NCBI RefSeq assembly: GCF_003573695.1
Contig: NC_039363.1
Coordinates: 149,824,826 to 149,888,825, forward strand
DNA from: Papaver somniferum
Lineage: Eukaryota > Streptophyta > Magnoliopsida > Ranunculales > Papaveraceae
Length of the DNA: 64,000 nt
Direction of reading: 5' to 3'
Numbering within the stretch: position 1 is the first letter of the stretch; each line of letters starts with the position of its first letter. Under the pieces are notes generated by a model that worked only from the letters and a program-made list of their open reading frames with translations, did no database searches and had not been told where the DNA came from. Below, one piece after another: positions 23,743 through 36,851 of the stretch. Made by a program: the position numbers and the translations under genes.

Positions 23743-25079
23743 TGCTATTTTTTTGGTGTCCATTTCACCCATAATAATTTTCACTCGTCCATTTGAACTA
23801 TGTTTTAAAAATATTTGGACAAAGGACCCATTTTCCGTTCTTTCTTTGGATCCTCACCTAGTTTCACTGGATTGTGATGCGAAGACAGCAACCACATGGT
23901 TGCATTATTTTTAACAAAATTAAAACTTACTGCATTCGAGCTTGAGTATTCTTTGCATGAATTTACAAGTCTTTTAAAGTTTGCTTTGGCCAACTGATGG
24001 TTTGTAACACCCAGATCCATGGGCCCAGATTTTGCCCGAAACCCCGAAGTGTTACGTTAGTATCATAGCAGAAGCCCGACTGCTAAACCCAAACTCTCAT
24101 TTGGTCTAATTTATTTATATTCATTTTAATAATTCTATCACCGGGGAATACTTATAAAAAAATTTAGAAAAATTAAGTCGTTGATTGGGCCGACCGAGGG
24201 CGAAGCAAGAAAAGACCTTTATATGGTCATTATTTTATAAAATGTAAGTGATTAATTATACCCTTTTGCTTTATACTCAAAATGTAAGTGATTAATTAAC
24301 ATAAAAGGATTGGACTTGGTGTCCATGGTTAGTCTTTTTCGCTTGACATAATTATCCCTCCTTTTTAGTCCAATTACTACAACTCCTTATGTATCCTATT
24401 TTTTTGGGGAATATAATTGGAAATCAAACTTTAATATAACATTTTTAAATATTTGTGCCTTCGAATTTTACAAATTTTATCTCGTTGGAAAGATATAAAA
24501 AAGTCTACGCAATGAGCACAAACAGCAATATGTCGGACCCCATTGGTCGAAACTAAACCTAGGAAAGCTAGGAATTTGATCCGCCATGGACTAGTAGGAG
24601 AAAAATCCTACCAAAAGTAGAAAACAAGAAACAAAGAGAAACTGCGGAAAATAAAGGCAGCAACAAAAGGAGGCGCGGCCACATCACTTGGTCTGCCAGT
24701 TTACCCTAACAGGCGCTGCCCTTGGCCGAACGGCCACGCCCCATATTACTGACCCCTCTTTCCCACCGACCAATCAGATCGTTTTAAATGCGCAACACAC
24801 ACTTTTGGTTAAAAGTGGAAGTTGGTTGGTCGACACGCTTAATTCCTTAAAGGAATTGAACATAGGATGCCCATGCCAGTCTCAGAACGATCACGACCAT
24901 ATGTTTTGGACAGCCAATTCGACGAGCCTGGCCTTCTCCCAGCGCGGACAGACAAGCTCCATGACACTCACTGGAGGGTCCACTGTTATTCCAACCAATC
25001 GGAAATCTTATAGCGCGTCGGCAAAAATCCTAACCGTAAGCCAAAAGTAGGCCAGCCACGCGGGTGAGAAAAGTTTCAA

Positions 25080-25730
25080 AGGAATTAAGACCGCATATGG
25101 CAGTCATAAATTAATCTTGATCGTCCAACTTCACCGGACGAATTGACCGGCTTATATTTAATTTTGATCAACGAGCAAGGTATGGATATGCTCACTAGTG
25201 GCCCGGCTATAGCCCTGGCCGATCGAACTGCTCCCAACCCGTAGCTAACACTTAAAACTGTTAGCTCAAAATAGGTTGGCCACACGGCCATAACAACCTT
25301 ATTAAGACCAGCGGCAGTACATTATTGTCGTAAAACGATATCGGTCGTCCAACTTTACTAGACGAATCGACTGGTTTAGATTTAATTTTAAGATACTAAT
25401 AAGATGTCGTCGTGACCACCGGCCGTCCCTCCTCCATGAGGGCCGATCGTCCAAGCCGCGGCCTACATGTACGGCTCTTAAACGGCTGTCCAAAGGTGGA
25501 TAGTCGCGCTGCATACAAGAGTCTTAAATGAATTCAACGGCAGCCAACAACTGCCGCAAATCATATCAGTCATCCAACTTGGCTAACCAATTTAATCGGT
25601 TTAGATCCAATTTAGACTGACCAACGGGACGTCAAAGTAGCTACCAACCATCATTCTCGTGTAAGGACCGACCAGATCACTTTTGGTGTATATGGATAAC
25701 TCCTGGCGGCATCCTGAAGATGGTTGGTCA
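25080..25730. repeat. Degenerate ~230-bp tandem repeats in Gypsy LTR
   Basis: Three imperfect units share a core of the form CGTCCAACTT...GACGAAT...GGTTTA(G)AT..AATTT, at about 25120-25170, 25345-25400 and 25566-25615. GGCCG-rich spacers lie between them. The arrangement resembles the repeats in the D LTR but the sequence is different. Confidence 0.6.
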
Positions 25731-26591
25731 TGTTACTTTTAAGACATTAAATTACGCGACCAATTTTTAAACAAGCTCTATACAACGATGCTTCATGAGG
25801 ATCTATTATTTTGAGCTGCTAGCTTAAAAGCGATGCTTTATGCATCGATTACAAACGATGTTTTATAAATATCGATTTCAAAAATAATTTAATTATTTGA
25901 CCTAAGAAGCATTACATGTTATTTCTTGCGGCAAGTTTCATGACTTGACCTGTAACATATGACCTCCTGTCGCCTAGCTTGCGCGTGATTGGTCAAAATA
26001 ACTAGGTCTTGCAAGCAAGAGCCGCTCAGCAACTTGTTACATATTTTCCACGAAAATACTCGAGACATCAAACATGTCACAAATTGGGGGATATTCATCA
26101 GGGTATTGGTCTGCTAGTATACATCATGCGTCGTGCAAAACGTCCATTATGAGAAAGTGTCATTGTCAGGAAAGACGGACAGTTAGTGGCAGCAGAGAAG
26201 TAGTGGGTGTAAACATACCCGTCTTCCCTCGTAGTAGGACGTGGTTCTGAACATTTTTACACGATCCCCACTTCTCCATCACTCAACTACTTCCACTTCC
26301 TATGAGATCAGGGTGCGTTCAACCATGACATATATAAATAGTTTTTCAACCTATTTCAACGAACTAGGGTTATCAACACAAGTATCCATAAAACACCAAG
26401 TACTTAGAGTTTACATTTCGTAAGCAAGTTCCACATTCTGATACAAGTCATAAAGCAACCACACCTTCAGAGTTAAGCATTCTGATATCAACACCTTCTT
26501 TGCTTCCCTCCCTAATATCAACCCTTCTCTTTCATTTTGTGACCGAAGTAAGACTGGAACGGTCATTTCATGGTTTAGGCCAGAATTGTAC

Positions 26592-26596
26592 AGATT
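26592..26596. repeat. Target-site duplication AGATT (left)
   Basis: AGATT lies directly before the TGTTAG start of the family A element. The partner is at 52673-52677, directly after the terminal CA. Joining the two flanks rebuilds the Gypsy-LTR segment CAGATTGATCTCTCGAAT, as in the related solo LTR. Confidence 0.9.
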
Positions 26597-29091
26597 TGTT
26601 AGAGCACTACTCGGTCGAACTCGCATGCGTTGCTATCTCAATCATGTATGTCAATGTTAGTGATCAAAACTATAAATTTTGATTTCTAGCCTATTTATAG
26701 ATGTCTCATACTAGGACATTGATTGTGCAGTTGAGCATTAGACTTCATGACGTTCATCATTTGAAGAAGAAGACTTACTAAGGGGAGCTTGTGGAACTTC
26801 ATCAACAAAAGGTATGTGGAGACTGAAACTCATTTATCACTTGGAAAGTCTATTTCTATTTTATCTTCTATATTGAGACATAAGTCGTGTTATGGTATAG
26901 TTTTCTATTAAACACATTTGAGATTTCGAGCTGAGTTTAACTCTTTTACATATTTCTCGAAATATGTATTGGCAAGCTTTCGCTTCGACCAAGTTCATCT
27001 TATATTATTGATGAAAGTCAAAAGATGATCATGTGAAAATTGATGAGTAACATCTTCCATGGTTTGTGTGATACAATCATTTGGTGTAGACTTGGAATGT
27101 TTTGTTATGATTATTTCAATATCTTGAAAATTGCTTTGATGTTAATAGTGTATGAAAACGGCTATTGTCATCCTCTAAGAAAGTTTCAATGATTGAAATA
27201 AGAGTTTTTAACACTTAACCATTATTGGATATGACATGTTGTGTACTCTTGCAGATATGTAATCCATGTCCGGGAACTATAGTATGCGTACCCGTACGCA
27301 TACCTGTTAGTTTGTAAATTCCGGGAACCAAAGTATGTGTACCCGTTCGCTTACTGGCAAGAGGTTCAGGTCCGTAAATTTCTGCTGGGATTGGAAGTAC
27401 GCGTACTCCGTTTGCATACTGCCGGAAGCCAATCTTGGTCCGGGTATTTCAAGTATGTGTACCCGTTTGCATACTTGATGGTTAAAGTTATAAAATCGGT
27501 TGTGTACATGAACTTAAGCATTTATAAAATAAGAAATGCAATCTTTGCAAAACGTGGCTATAATGTTCATGAATTAATTCGAGTGAATCAAACCGATTTT
27601 GCTTCCATTGTGTTCTTGTATACTTCTATGAGAATATAGCAATTGAACGACTCTTTAACTAGTTTAATTTGAGTCATTTGAACTAGTTATGGTTAAGATG
27701 AATAAGGTTGATATGAGAGTAATGATATGGCTAACTTAGGTTAACTATTGTTGATCCAAAATGGTGTACACGTTTGGGTACGGTTACATACACCTAAATG
27801 AGGATACATTTCATTTGTGTGTAACAAGCTAAGTTCGATCTAACGGTTGAAAATGTTAGCTTGGTTGAATCAGGTTTTTCATCTAACGGTGAATATTGAA
27901 TGCTTTGTTACCAAGGTAACTTGGATTGCAAACCCTGATTTGAAAACTATATAAAGGAGAACTCTAGCAGCTGAAAAACCTAATCCCCACACCTCCTGTG
28001 TGTTACTAGTTGCATCAACTAGAGTAGATTCTCCTTTAACCTTAGGTTTATATCGAGACCCTGTAGGTTAACGACTTCAAAGACTTTATTGGGATTGTGA
28101 AGCCAGACCCAACTATTTTCTTTGTAGTTGTGTGTTCTGATCTTGCCCGATTCTATCGTTTGAGTACTATCTTCTCCAAGATTTGCTCGAGATTTAATCT
28201 CCGATAGGCAAGATAAAAAGTACTCACAAACACCTTCATCTCATCGTTTGTGATTCCACAATATCTAGTTTCGCATCATACGATTTATATTATTGTGAGG
28301 TGATTGATAATACTTAGTTTTTCTTCGGGAATATAAGTATGGTTTATCAATTGGTTCCTGATCACCTAGATTTATCAAAACACGGAATAAAACTCACAGG
28401 TATTTCTGTGGGAAACAGATTTATCTATTCCAATAGACTTTCCTGTGTGAGACAGATTTTTTTATCAAGTCTTCGACTTTGGGTCATAGCAATTGTGGGT
28501 GAGATCAGTTAAGGGAATCAAGTGCGTAGTATCCTGCTGGGATCAGAGACGTAAGGAGCGCAACTGTACCTTGAATCAGTGTGAGATTGATCAGGTTTCA
28601 ACTATAGTCCAGTCCGAAGTTCATTGGTAGTAAGCTAGTGTCTGTAGCGGCTTAATACCGTGTGGTGTTCAAACTGGAATAGGTCCCGAGGGTTTTCTGC
28701 ATTTGCGGTTTTCCTCGTTAACAAAATTTCTGATGTCTGTGTTATTTCTTTTCTGCATTATATTTTGTTATATAATTGAAATATCACAGGTTGTGCGTTA
28801 AATCGATCAATTGGGAAATCCAACCTTTGGTTGTTAATTGAAATTGATTGACCCTTGAAAGTTTGGTCTTTGGTACCATTCAAGTTATTCATCTTATATT
28901 CAATCTGGATCGCAGATTTCTATTTGCTGATTGCAGATTGAATTGAGAGTTAGAGATATAAACTCTTTGATATACTTTTCTCTAGATTGAGTCTGAGTGT
29001 CTAGTTAATTCTCTAGAAAGTATATTGGAGTAAGTCCTCTCAGATTTCCAAACGATTTGTTGGGTGTGGTTGTTAGATCCCCTCATTTTCA
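26597..29091 (+). mobile_element. Family A 5' LTR (2495 bp)
   Basis: It runs from TGTTAGAGC to CATTTTCA and is uninterrupted, so it serves as the reference for the split 3' LTR. It contains a run of GTATGCGTACCCGT-like blocks at ~27280-27470, also present at 36415-36610 and, antisense, at 6650-6890. The frame at 27337-27639 falls on this block and is not a gene. Confidence 0.9.
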
Positions 29092-29093
29092 AT

Positions 29094-29105
29094 TGGTATC
29101 AGAGC
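29094..29105 (+). promoter_or_regulatory. Primer-binding site (initiator Met tRNA)
   Basis: TGGTATCAGAGC begins two bases after the LTR terminus at 29091 and fits the Copia primer. Confidence 0.9.
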
Positions 29106-29154
29106 AGGCAAACACATTAAAGACCTTATAAGTTTGTGTTTGTAACGATCTGAA

Positions 29155-30603
29155 ATGGACGAGAATATCTCTGATCACGCATCACCAGTTCAGGAACATT
29201 TCAACTTGAATAAAATTCTTGGTTCCGCTGAGAATTCTATCACATCCTCTTCATCTAAATCCACATCTAACTGGGAAGAACGTTTTGATAAACAGTTAGA
29301 CGAACTTTATGATGAAAGTGATTCAGAAGAAGGACAAGATGTCGAAGAAGAAGTCTCTCAGTATATCATTCTCTTTGATCGTCTTCTAAAGAAAAAGAAG
29401 TCAACATCCTGCTTGGCTGAATTTCGGACTCCTCTCTGCACTGAAAACATAAAATTGAGATAACTCTTTAAGAGGTATGATTGTGGGTATAGCTTGTTAC
29501 AAGCTACTCTTAAATATCGTGGCAAGGATTTATGTTCAAAGTCTTCTGAATGTGATAAACTTCGTCGAAATCTCTTTGTGTTGAAAGAAAGACTTGAAGA
29601 GACTGAAGCAAGGTATGACTCTCAACGAAAATGTTTGAATGACAGAGAAAAGGTTTTTCTCGCTCGATAAATACAATTGGAGACTGATCTTAGTGCTGCT
29701 CTTGAGAATGTCAATTCTTTGGAAGAGAATCTGAAAAGATTCAATTCTAGCTCTACAAAATTGTCTTCTATGCTTGGTGCATGGAAAGAACATCGTGATA
29801 CACGTGGTCTGTGCTATAAAGGAATAGACGCTCCAAGCACTGGTAAGGTCAATTTTGTTCAGGCTGAGAACCTTCTTCAAACTAAATTTTCCACCGTGAG
29901 TAAAAGTGAGAAATATTCTACAACAGCAGATGTATCTGGAAACCAATAATGTCATCCGACTAGGACAACTCAGTTGAAGTCCGATAAAAACACTCATGTC
30001 AACTGTTATTATTGCGGAAAGAAAGGTCACATTGAAAGAAGATGTCATTTGTGTCTGCGGAATGAAAAGCTTCACAACATTCTCATTTGGATGTCTAAAG
30101 AAGTAATCAAACATGTTCCTCAGTGTTCAGTTAGAAACTCATTCCACAATCAAGAAAAGTGTTCTGATGGGACAATTCCTGATTATAAACATAACATTTC
30201 TCCTATTTACAATTGTAAAAAGAGCAATGTTATATGGATGACTGATAACTCTGAAAGACCTGTAAGAAGAAAAAGGTATCGAAGAAAGAAAAATTCTTCA
30301 AAATCCTCTCTTTTCCTCAATGGTGATCTTGCTTCTAAAATAAGTGTTCCTGACTACATTCACATCAACAATCATGTTTCGGAAATCAAGACCAGTATAA
30401 ACGGTCTCAAACGCAAGATCAAGAAGGCGAGAAAAGCAGTTGATTCAGGTAATCCATGTTCTTCTCTTGATAATTCTTTTGAAGATGTGCATAAGAATTA
30501 CGTTATAGGTATAGAGAGTAAAAAGGAATGTATTATGAACTTCACGTTCATCAACATACAACTTGACTATTTCCTTATGTGTATCCTCTTTATGGACCAA
30601 TGA
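29155..30603 (+). pseudogene. Gag-like polyprotein with CCHC zinc knuckle, broken
   Basis: Three same-direction frames lie in line: 29155-29463, 29677-29949 and 29974-30603. The first starts MDENISDHASPVQEHFNL and is Ser-rich, then acidic (SDSEEGQDVEEEV). The middle one is helical and charged. The third begins with CYYCGKKGHIERRC, a C-x2-C-x4-H-x4-C zinc knuckle typical of retroelement nucleocapsids, then a basic run (RRKRYRRKK). Stops at 29461 and 29668 and a frame change before 29974 break it. The capsid (UBN2) part present in the antisense family A copy is not seen here. No pol follows. Confidence 0.65.
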
Positions 30604-31013
30604 GAAGATACACATAACTCCCGAGAAGATACCTTCTTCTTGACATATGGTATGTGTTGTACTTTGTGTGTTGACTTTGACCTCCTTTCCTGTGCGTTGC
30701 TCCGAACTGCTTAAATTGGTCACCTAATGCCTTCTTATAAAAGTTTAGTTTCTTCTTCCTAAAAATGACAGTCGAGTCACTTTGTGTCGAAAATTCCTGT
30801 CATTGGTTCAAAACATGTTTTCTCCATCGGTTCACTGGCCTTTCTAATTGGGTCATAACCATTAACCTGTGCACCCGGTCCGTTACCAAACGTCCGCAAG
30901 AAACCCTAGGTTTCTCTTGTGAAAATCCTTTAAATACATGTCAAGTTTTTTTTTGATGTATATTGGTAGGGTAACGACAAGAACTCTCCTGGGATTGATT
31001 GAGCAAGTGCACA

Positions 31014-31241
31014 ATGGAAGAAACCAAAAAGGAAAACAACTTTGATGATAAATCCTTTGAACTTGATGATGTTCCCATCCCTGTTATTTGTTGTAAAGCA
31101 ATTGATCATGAAAAAGATCTTCCAGTCCAGATATCTCTTAAATTGGTTGGAAATCTTCTTCAAGATTTTCTGAAAAAAGATCTAAAGAAAGCAACTGATG
31201 AACTCGCCCTTGTACGTTCCATGGTTGCTGATCTCGTCTAA
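31014..31241 (+). CDS. Small acidic ORF in family A internal region
   Basis: A 75-aa frame starts MEETKKENNFDDKSF. It has a hydrophobic/charged C-terminal helix (LVGNLLQDFLKKDLKKATDELALV) that could be a coiled coil. An in-frame non-ATG extension to 30999 exists. It is separated from the gag remnant by ~410 bases. I do not recognise it. It may be a remnant of a longer element protein or chance. Confidence 0.3.
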   Translation: MEETKKENNFDDKSFELDDVPIPVICCKAIDHEKDLPVQISLKLVGNLLQDFLKKDLKKATDELALVRSMVADLV

Positions 31242-32594
31242 GTTATTTTTTCTAGGAAACTTCATATGAAAATTTTATTCTTGTGTTTTTTAGAAGGATT
31301 ACTAGGGTTTGGAATAGCCATTATTGTGAGTACACATAGCTATTTCCAACATTTACATATTCAATGTTTTTGGATTTATTTATTTAAATTCTAAGTTATT
31401 TGGAAGATGATTTTTGCAATATTAATATTTATGGTTTCATATATTGCAATTTTTTATGCGATAAGTTGTTTACGTCCGTGAACCTTGATTGTCCCATATT
31501 TGTTCAAAAGTTATCTCTATTATGTGTCTGTATAAAAGTATTGATAAAAGATAGAATGAACTTTTGACAAACAAAAGTTAAGCCTAGTATGTCTTTATGC
31601 AAATATTGATGGAAGATAGGATGAATTTTTGTTTACAAGGATTAAGTCTATTATATGTCATTGTGCAAACAGTGATGAAAAATAGAATGAATTATTGTTT
31701 ATTCCGCAGTATTGATCCTCCCGGGTCTGCATCTTTGTGTATTTACTGTGTTGCTCCGTAAGTTCTCTTATGTCGAGCATGTGCAATTGAAATGATCATC
31801 TTTTGTGGTTGATTCAATTGAATTTTTTGGATACAAAATCATGTTTTCATGTGATTTGGTTATATCCAAAGAAATCCTTCTTTTCTTGTAAAAGCAAGGT
31901 CGCTTTTGTTATTGAAATTTTATGGGGGAGAGTTCGTTTTTGAACTTGTGCTTAATCGCCAAATCTTTGTGGGGAGTGCGGATGTGGAATATTGTAGGGG
32001 TTATCTTGTATATTTATAAACTCCTTGATGAATGCATTTAGCTTCGGCTTAATGATTGCATCTAAATAAGTTGGTATATTGTTCTCTTTTGGTCATGAAG
32101 TATCTCTATGAAAATTTCATGAAGATCCCACTAGTTTTCATACCTTTGCCAATTTATATTGACAAAAACGGGGAGAATTAATGTGTAGTTTCTTACTACA
32201 AATACATATGGTTTACAGATCATTATATAAGGGGGAGTGGTTTTCATGTCGAGATGAAGTATTGACTAAGGGGGAGTGATACATATCACCATAATATTGT
32301 TGTCAAAGTTGTGATATAATTGAACTTTGATGTTGTGTAATAATATTATGACACTATATAACAATGATTGAGATAATTTGTTTTCTCATTGTTATCGCTA
32401 CAGATCTTCAACAACTATGATGCTGAGTTGAACACGTTTAGAATCATGGAGTACTTGGAAGTAACGAAGATTTCGAGTCTTGTTGAAGATGCCAAGGAGA
32501 TCAAGCATTTGGATGAGAAGCTACGAAGTTTTTATTTATTTTGTAATTTATATGTATTGATAGTTTTGTCACTAAAATTGACAAAGAGGGAGAT
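31242..32594 (+). other. Non-coding 3' internal region of family A element, with PPT
   Basis: No supportable protein is seen. GGGGGAG-type purine runs recur at ~31925, 32230 and 32270, as in the B element. The final AAAGAGGGAGAT (32583-32594) abuts the 3' LTR and is the polypurine tract. The small frame at 32389-32658 crosses into the LTR and is not a gene. Confidence 0.65.
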
Positions 32595-33155
32595 TGTTAG
32601 AGCACTGCTCGGTCGAACTCGCATGCGTTGCTATGTTAAGCATGTTTGTCAATGTTAGTGATCAAAACTATAAGTCTTGATTTCTAGCCTATTTATAGAT
32701 GTCTCGGACTAGGACATAGATTGTGTAGTTGAGCATTAGACTTCACGACGTTCATCGTTTGAAGACGAAAAACTACTAAGGGGAGCTTGTGGAACTTCAT
32801 CAACAAAAGGTATGTGGAGACTGAAACTCATCTATCACTTGGAAAGTATATTTCTACTCTATCTTCTATTATACACATTTGAGATTTCGAGCTGAGTTTA
32901 ACTCGCTTACATATTTCTCGAAATATGTGTTGGCGAGCTTTCACTTCGACCAAGTTCATCTTATATTCTTGACGAAAGTCAAAAGATGATCATGTGAAAA
33001 TTGCCTAGTAACATCTTACATGGTTTGTGTGATACATCATTTGGTGTAGTACTTGGAATGTTTCGTTATGATTCAATATCTTGAAAATTGCTTTGATGCT
33101 AATAGTGTGTGAAAACGGCTATTTTCATCCTCTAAGAAAGTTTCAATGTTTGAAA
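32595..33155 (+). mobile_element. Family A 3' LTR, segment 1
   Basis: It starts TGTTAGAGCACTGCTCGG and matches the 5' LTR from its first base. It stops at ...TTTGAAA where the Helitron begins, and continues at 36332. Confidence 0.88.
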
Positions 33156-33862
33156 TCTCCCCTCCTTTAAAACACTAAGTCATATGAGTTCCCACGTCGC
33201 ACGGTGATTATGACACCCCTCTCAAATTAAATGAGATAAAAAAATTTGAACTAGAGCAATTCTAGAAAGGACAAGTGGCGGGACTCTATTGGTCAGAGCG
33301 TTAAAATTTGAATAACACTTGGTTTACACCCTATATTTAAATATCCGTTTATAACTTCGTTAGCAAAAACGTGGGTATACAACACTTACGTGTTGATTTT
33401 CAGCTAACTAATTATTTACACTTGGTTTACACTAAATATTTAACTGGACGTTACTCAAGTCCGTTAGGTATACAACATGTAAGTTACTGATCCTAGCTAA
33501 TACTAACTGGAATGGATCGGTCCTAACTCCTCAGTTTTCTTCTCGGTTCTCCACTTTCAACCCCTCTTTTATGTTTCCAATCTTCTTCAACACTACGAAC
33601 CGAAATTCAACAGAGTCGGTGATGGTGCTGTGATACGGTATTTCTTCTTTGTTATTATCGTTCTTTTTGCTCAAGTTAAATATAGAGCTTTTAGGGTTTT
33701 AGACGGGTATGACTAGGGTTTGAGATTTCAGATTTGAGATTTTGGTATAGATTTTATTGATCTGTTACCAAAAAAGTAATATGCTCAATTTGTTTGGTTT
33801 CATATTGTGATCCCTATTTGCGATCTTCTACTAAGTTTATTTCATTCTTTTATCCAATTTCG

Positions 33863-34037
33863 GATAGTGTTTGTCTATTAATTTCAGGGGATGGTGTTAG
33901 TTTTTTGTATTTTCATGACTGATTTATGTTCTGTATAAATCACAATTTCTGATAGTGTTTGTCTATTACTTTCATGGGTTGGTGTTAGTTTTTTGGATTT
34001 TCATGACTGATTTATGTTCTGTATAAATCACAATTTT
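33863..34037. repeat. Tandem duplication of 88 bp inside the Helitron
   Basis: Two adjacent copies start GATAGTGTTTGTCTATTA at 33863 and 33951 and end with TAAATCACAATTT. They differ at a few positions. Confidence 0.85.
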
Positions 34038-36019
34038 GGATTTTCCATTAAGGGATTTATGTTCAGAAACGATGGTTTGCTAAAGATGGGTTTTGCTTGA
34101 ATTTCATAGATTCATCCGTGATTGATCCCCAGAATTTAGGAAGGCTTCCTGCAACCATATCAAATTTATGTCCTTGAAGAAAATAACCATTTTTCCATTT
34201 GAGTATCTTATCAAACAGTTTTATAATTGTGCAAATATTCAAATTGACTTTTCCCTATGTGTTAATTTTTGAATGCTACTGAAGGATTTTTTTAACAGGT
34301 TAAAGGAATGCTCCTGTCATGTTAGATACTCCAACTTCTGGAGGTGTTTTTGGTGCATGAGATATATATGAGCCTTACTTTCATGGTATTTATCTTTAAT
34401 CTTAATTCTTTTTACTGTCCTTTGGGATTAGACAGGCCTGTTTTTTTTTATTTTTTTTATTTTTGTTGGTGGAACTATTTTAGCAGCATTTAACATTTTG
34501 AGCTAATTTTGCGTCATTTAAATTAGTTGTATACAGTTATTTGTAGTATTGCCCTTCTCACATTTAACCTGTATCAGTATATTCATATACCATTTGGGAG
34601 AACCTATTTTCTAAGCGGATGAAGATCAATTTTGCTTCCATTAGTAGATTTTTTTCGTTTTCCCTTATTGAGGATTCATCAAACTACTAAATGCTCGGTC
34701 AAGGCATTTCGATTAGGAGATTGACAGATTGATACAAAATAAAAATCCCAAACCCACTTCGACGGGGGTGCAGCTACTCTTGACGAAATTAAAATGCATA
34801 AAAATAGTTACTCGGCCTCTTCAATAGGGTGCACCTACCTCTAAACTTTAAATTAGCTGGTGGATATTCAAGATGGATGATACCAGAATTGGTTATGTAT
34901 ACACTTATTTGGTACAATGGCATGGATTTTATTTTGGGTATTAGTATTTGATAGACCATTAGGTTGGTTTTGTATCATGAATTGGGGTTTAGTTTGAGCA
35001 GTTGGTACATTAATTTTTTTCTATGATGATTAGTTGTGGTTTTATGCTTATCTTTCACGGAAAAACAAGCACAAGAAGATTCCGAGAAACTAATTTTTGT
35101 TGCTAACTTTGGTCTAAAATTTTCGGTGGTCTTAGTTTGTAGCTTAATGTATTTAAGGTTATTGGTGTGACCTACTGCTTAGGAACGTGAATCTAAAGGA
35201 GAAAATAAAATGATGGGTTATTTAGATATTTTGTGGTGGTGACAAACATGGTAAGATTTTTAAGACTATTTCCTTAACTTATTAAAGAATTTTGTAGTTT
35301 CACTGAATATTTTAATATCCTAAATTAATGTATCTCCAATCTTAGGGAGTTACACTCTTCGGTTTGCACATGAATTTACCTATACCGATCATGTATAGTA
35401 TGGGCAAAATGTTTGCTTCTTTTAGTCTATTTGGCTTTGCAGATGTTGAAAACCTTTAATGGTTCAGAAAGCATCCAAACAAGGGGTAAATTGTTTTTAT
35501 CACTGGTGGATCACGGATTTTGTACACAGGTGATACTGTCATTCGATGTTAGGATACATGAATGGCAGAAAGGAGAAGAAGAGGAGTGTTAGATATGGTC
35601 TCACAACTGTGAAACTAAACAATAAAGTAAAATTCTTATCAACAAAAGGAAAAAAGACACGAGTCATTCAGGAAGGACGAAAGATGACGATGTAACTAAG
35701 TTTCTGTTTTATGGCATTCAACAATTTCATGAGTGCCAACGACAATACCGTAGATGCTCATAATACCAAATTTTTTGGTAATCCAGTAACTGAATTTTTC
35801 GTTGTTAGTGATGAGATCCTTTTGTTTGTTTTCAATTAATCTTTGAACTTCTTAGAGACTTTGTGGTGTGTTTTTGTTAAATTTTCCTTTCTGTTATTGC
35901 GTAATTGACTAAAAATACCACATACGTAAAAACATATCTTTTGCATTCAGTAAAATTATTTCTTTTGCTTATGTTTCCTGCATTCTAAAGAATGAGTCTG
36001 CTTAAAGTAACTTTTGATT

Positions 36020-36245
36020 ATATAGTAAAAATGCATCTAGGCGAGGCAAAGCCGAGCCATACCAAATCAAAATTCCTAAGCATGCATCGAGACCGGTCGA
36101 GGCGAAGCTGAACCGTACCAAATCAAAAATCCTAAGCATGCATTAGGACGGGTCAAATCAAAAATACTAAGTATGCATCAGGACGGGTCGAAGCGAAGCC
36201 GAGCCACACCAAATCAAATATGCATCGCCGATGAGGCGAGCCTAC
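36020..36245. repeat. Imperfect ~60-90-bp repeats near the Helitron 3' end
   Basis: Units combine GAGGC(A/G)AAGC(C/T)GA with CCAAATCAAAAATCCTAAG and CATGCAT. About three to four copies precede the terminal hairpin. Subterminal repeats of this kind are common in Helitrons. Confidence 0.65.
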
Positions 36246-36301
36246 CAACCAAAAATATAGTTGAAAGAAAAAAAAATTGATGGGGATGGTTTTCGGCTCC
36301 A

Positions 36302-36319
36302 CCCGGTGCGTAGCACGGG
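36302..36319 (+). terminator. Helitron 3' terminal hairpin
   Basis: Stem CCC-GTGC / GCAC-GGG with a bulged G and a GTA loop, followed by CACAAAATCTAA. In Helitrons this structure marks the end of rolling-circle transfer. Confidence 0.85.
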
Positions 36320-36331
36320 CACAAAATCTAA

Positions 36332-36851
36332 TAAGAGTTTAGAACACTTAACCATTATTGGATATGACATGTTGTGTACTCTTGCACATATGCAATCCAT
36401 GTATGTGAACTATAGTATGTATACCCGTAAGCATACCTGTTAGTTTGTAAATTCCGGGAAGCTAAGTAGGCGTACCCGTTCGCGTACTGGCGAGAGGTTC
36501 AGGTCCGTGAATTTCTGCTGGGATTGAAAGTACGCGTACCCGTTTGCGTACTGCCGGAAACCAATCTTGGTCCGGGTATTTCAAGTATGCGTACCCATTT
36601 TCATACTTGAAGGTTAAAGTTCTAAAATCGGTTGTGTGCATGAACTGAAACATTTATAAGATAAGGAATGTAATCTTTGAAAACCGTGGCTATGATGTTC
36701 ATGAATTGATTCGAGTAAATCAAACCGATTTTGCTTCGATTGTGTTCTTGTATACTTCTATGAGAATATAGAAATTGAAAGACTCTTTAACTAGTTTAAT
36801 TTGAGTCATTTGAACTAGTTATGGTTAAGATGAATAAGGTTAATATAAGAG
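36332..36851 (+). mobile_element. Family A 3' LTR, segment 2
   Basis: It resumes the LTR after the Helitron (TAAGAGTTTAGAACACTTAACC) and runs to AATATAAGAG. The last five bases, AAGAG (36847-36851), are the left target duplication of the Tat-like element. The partner at 51335-51339 is GAGAG, with one mismatch. Confidence 0.88.

Larger units (their letters stand above)
22485..24002. other. Intergenic region downstream of the GNAT gene
   Basis: It holds the likely 3' UTR of the GNAT gene, a short tandem repeat at 23040-23110 and three stem-loops at 23616-23742. The small frames at 22598-22804, 22948-23133 and 23805-24020 have no domain and look like chance. Confidence 0.5.
24003..26596 (+). 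mobile_element. Gypsy-type LTR, left part (split by family A element)
   Basis: The stretch from about 26080 aligns with the D-type LTR: GGGGGATATTCATCAGGGTATTGGTCTG, GTGACCGAAGTAAGACTGGAACGG and GTTTAGGCCAGAATTG. It breaks at 26596 and resumes at 52673. The proposed left end, TGTAACACCC at 24003, is a common LTR start but has no confirmed flanking duplication. The GC-rich middle carries degenerate repeats at 25080-25730. Small frames (24688-25050, 25085-25291, 25302-25514) are not supported as genes. Confidence 0.6.
33156..36331 (+). mobile_element. Non-autonomous Helitron (3176 bp)
   Basis: It starts TCTCCCCTCC and ends CACAAAATCTAA. A hairpin at 36302-36319 (CCCGGTGC/GCACGGG with one bulged base) lies a few bases before the CTAA terminus. 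The insertion lies exactly between A (33155) and T (36332): joining the flanks gives GAAATAAGAGTTT, identical to the intact 5' LTR near 27205. No Rep/helicase coding is present, so it would depend on an autonomous partner. The body has a 5' section that looks like untranslated leader plus intron of a captured gene (33600-33760), but no exon could be identified. Confidence 0.9.

Noticed and set aside
24003..24060. Confirmed left end of the Gypsy LTR
   Set aside because: TGTAACACCC looks right, but no 5-bp duplication matches the sequence after 52790, so the boundary stays tentative.
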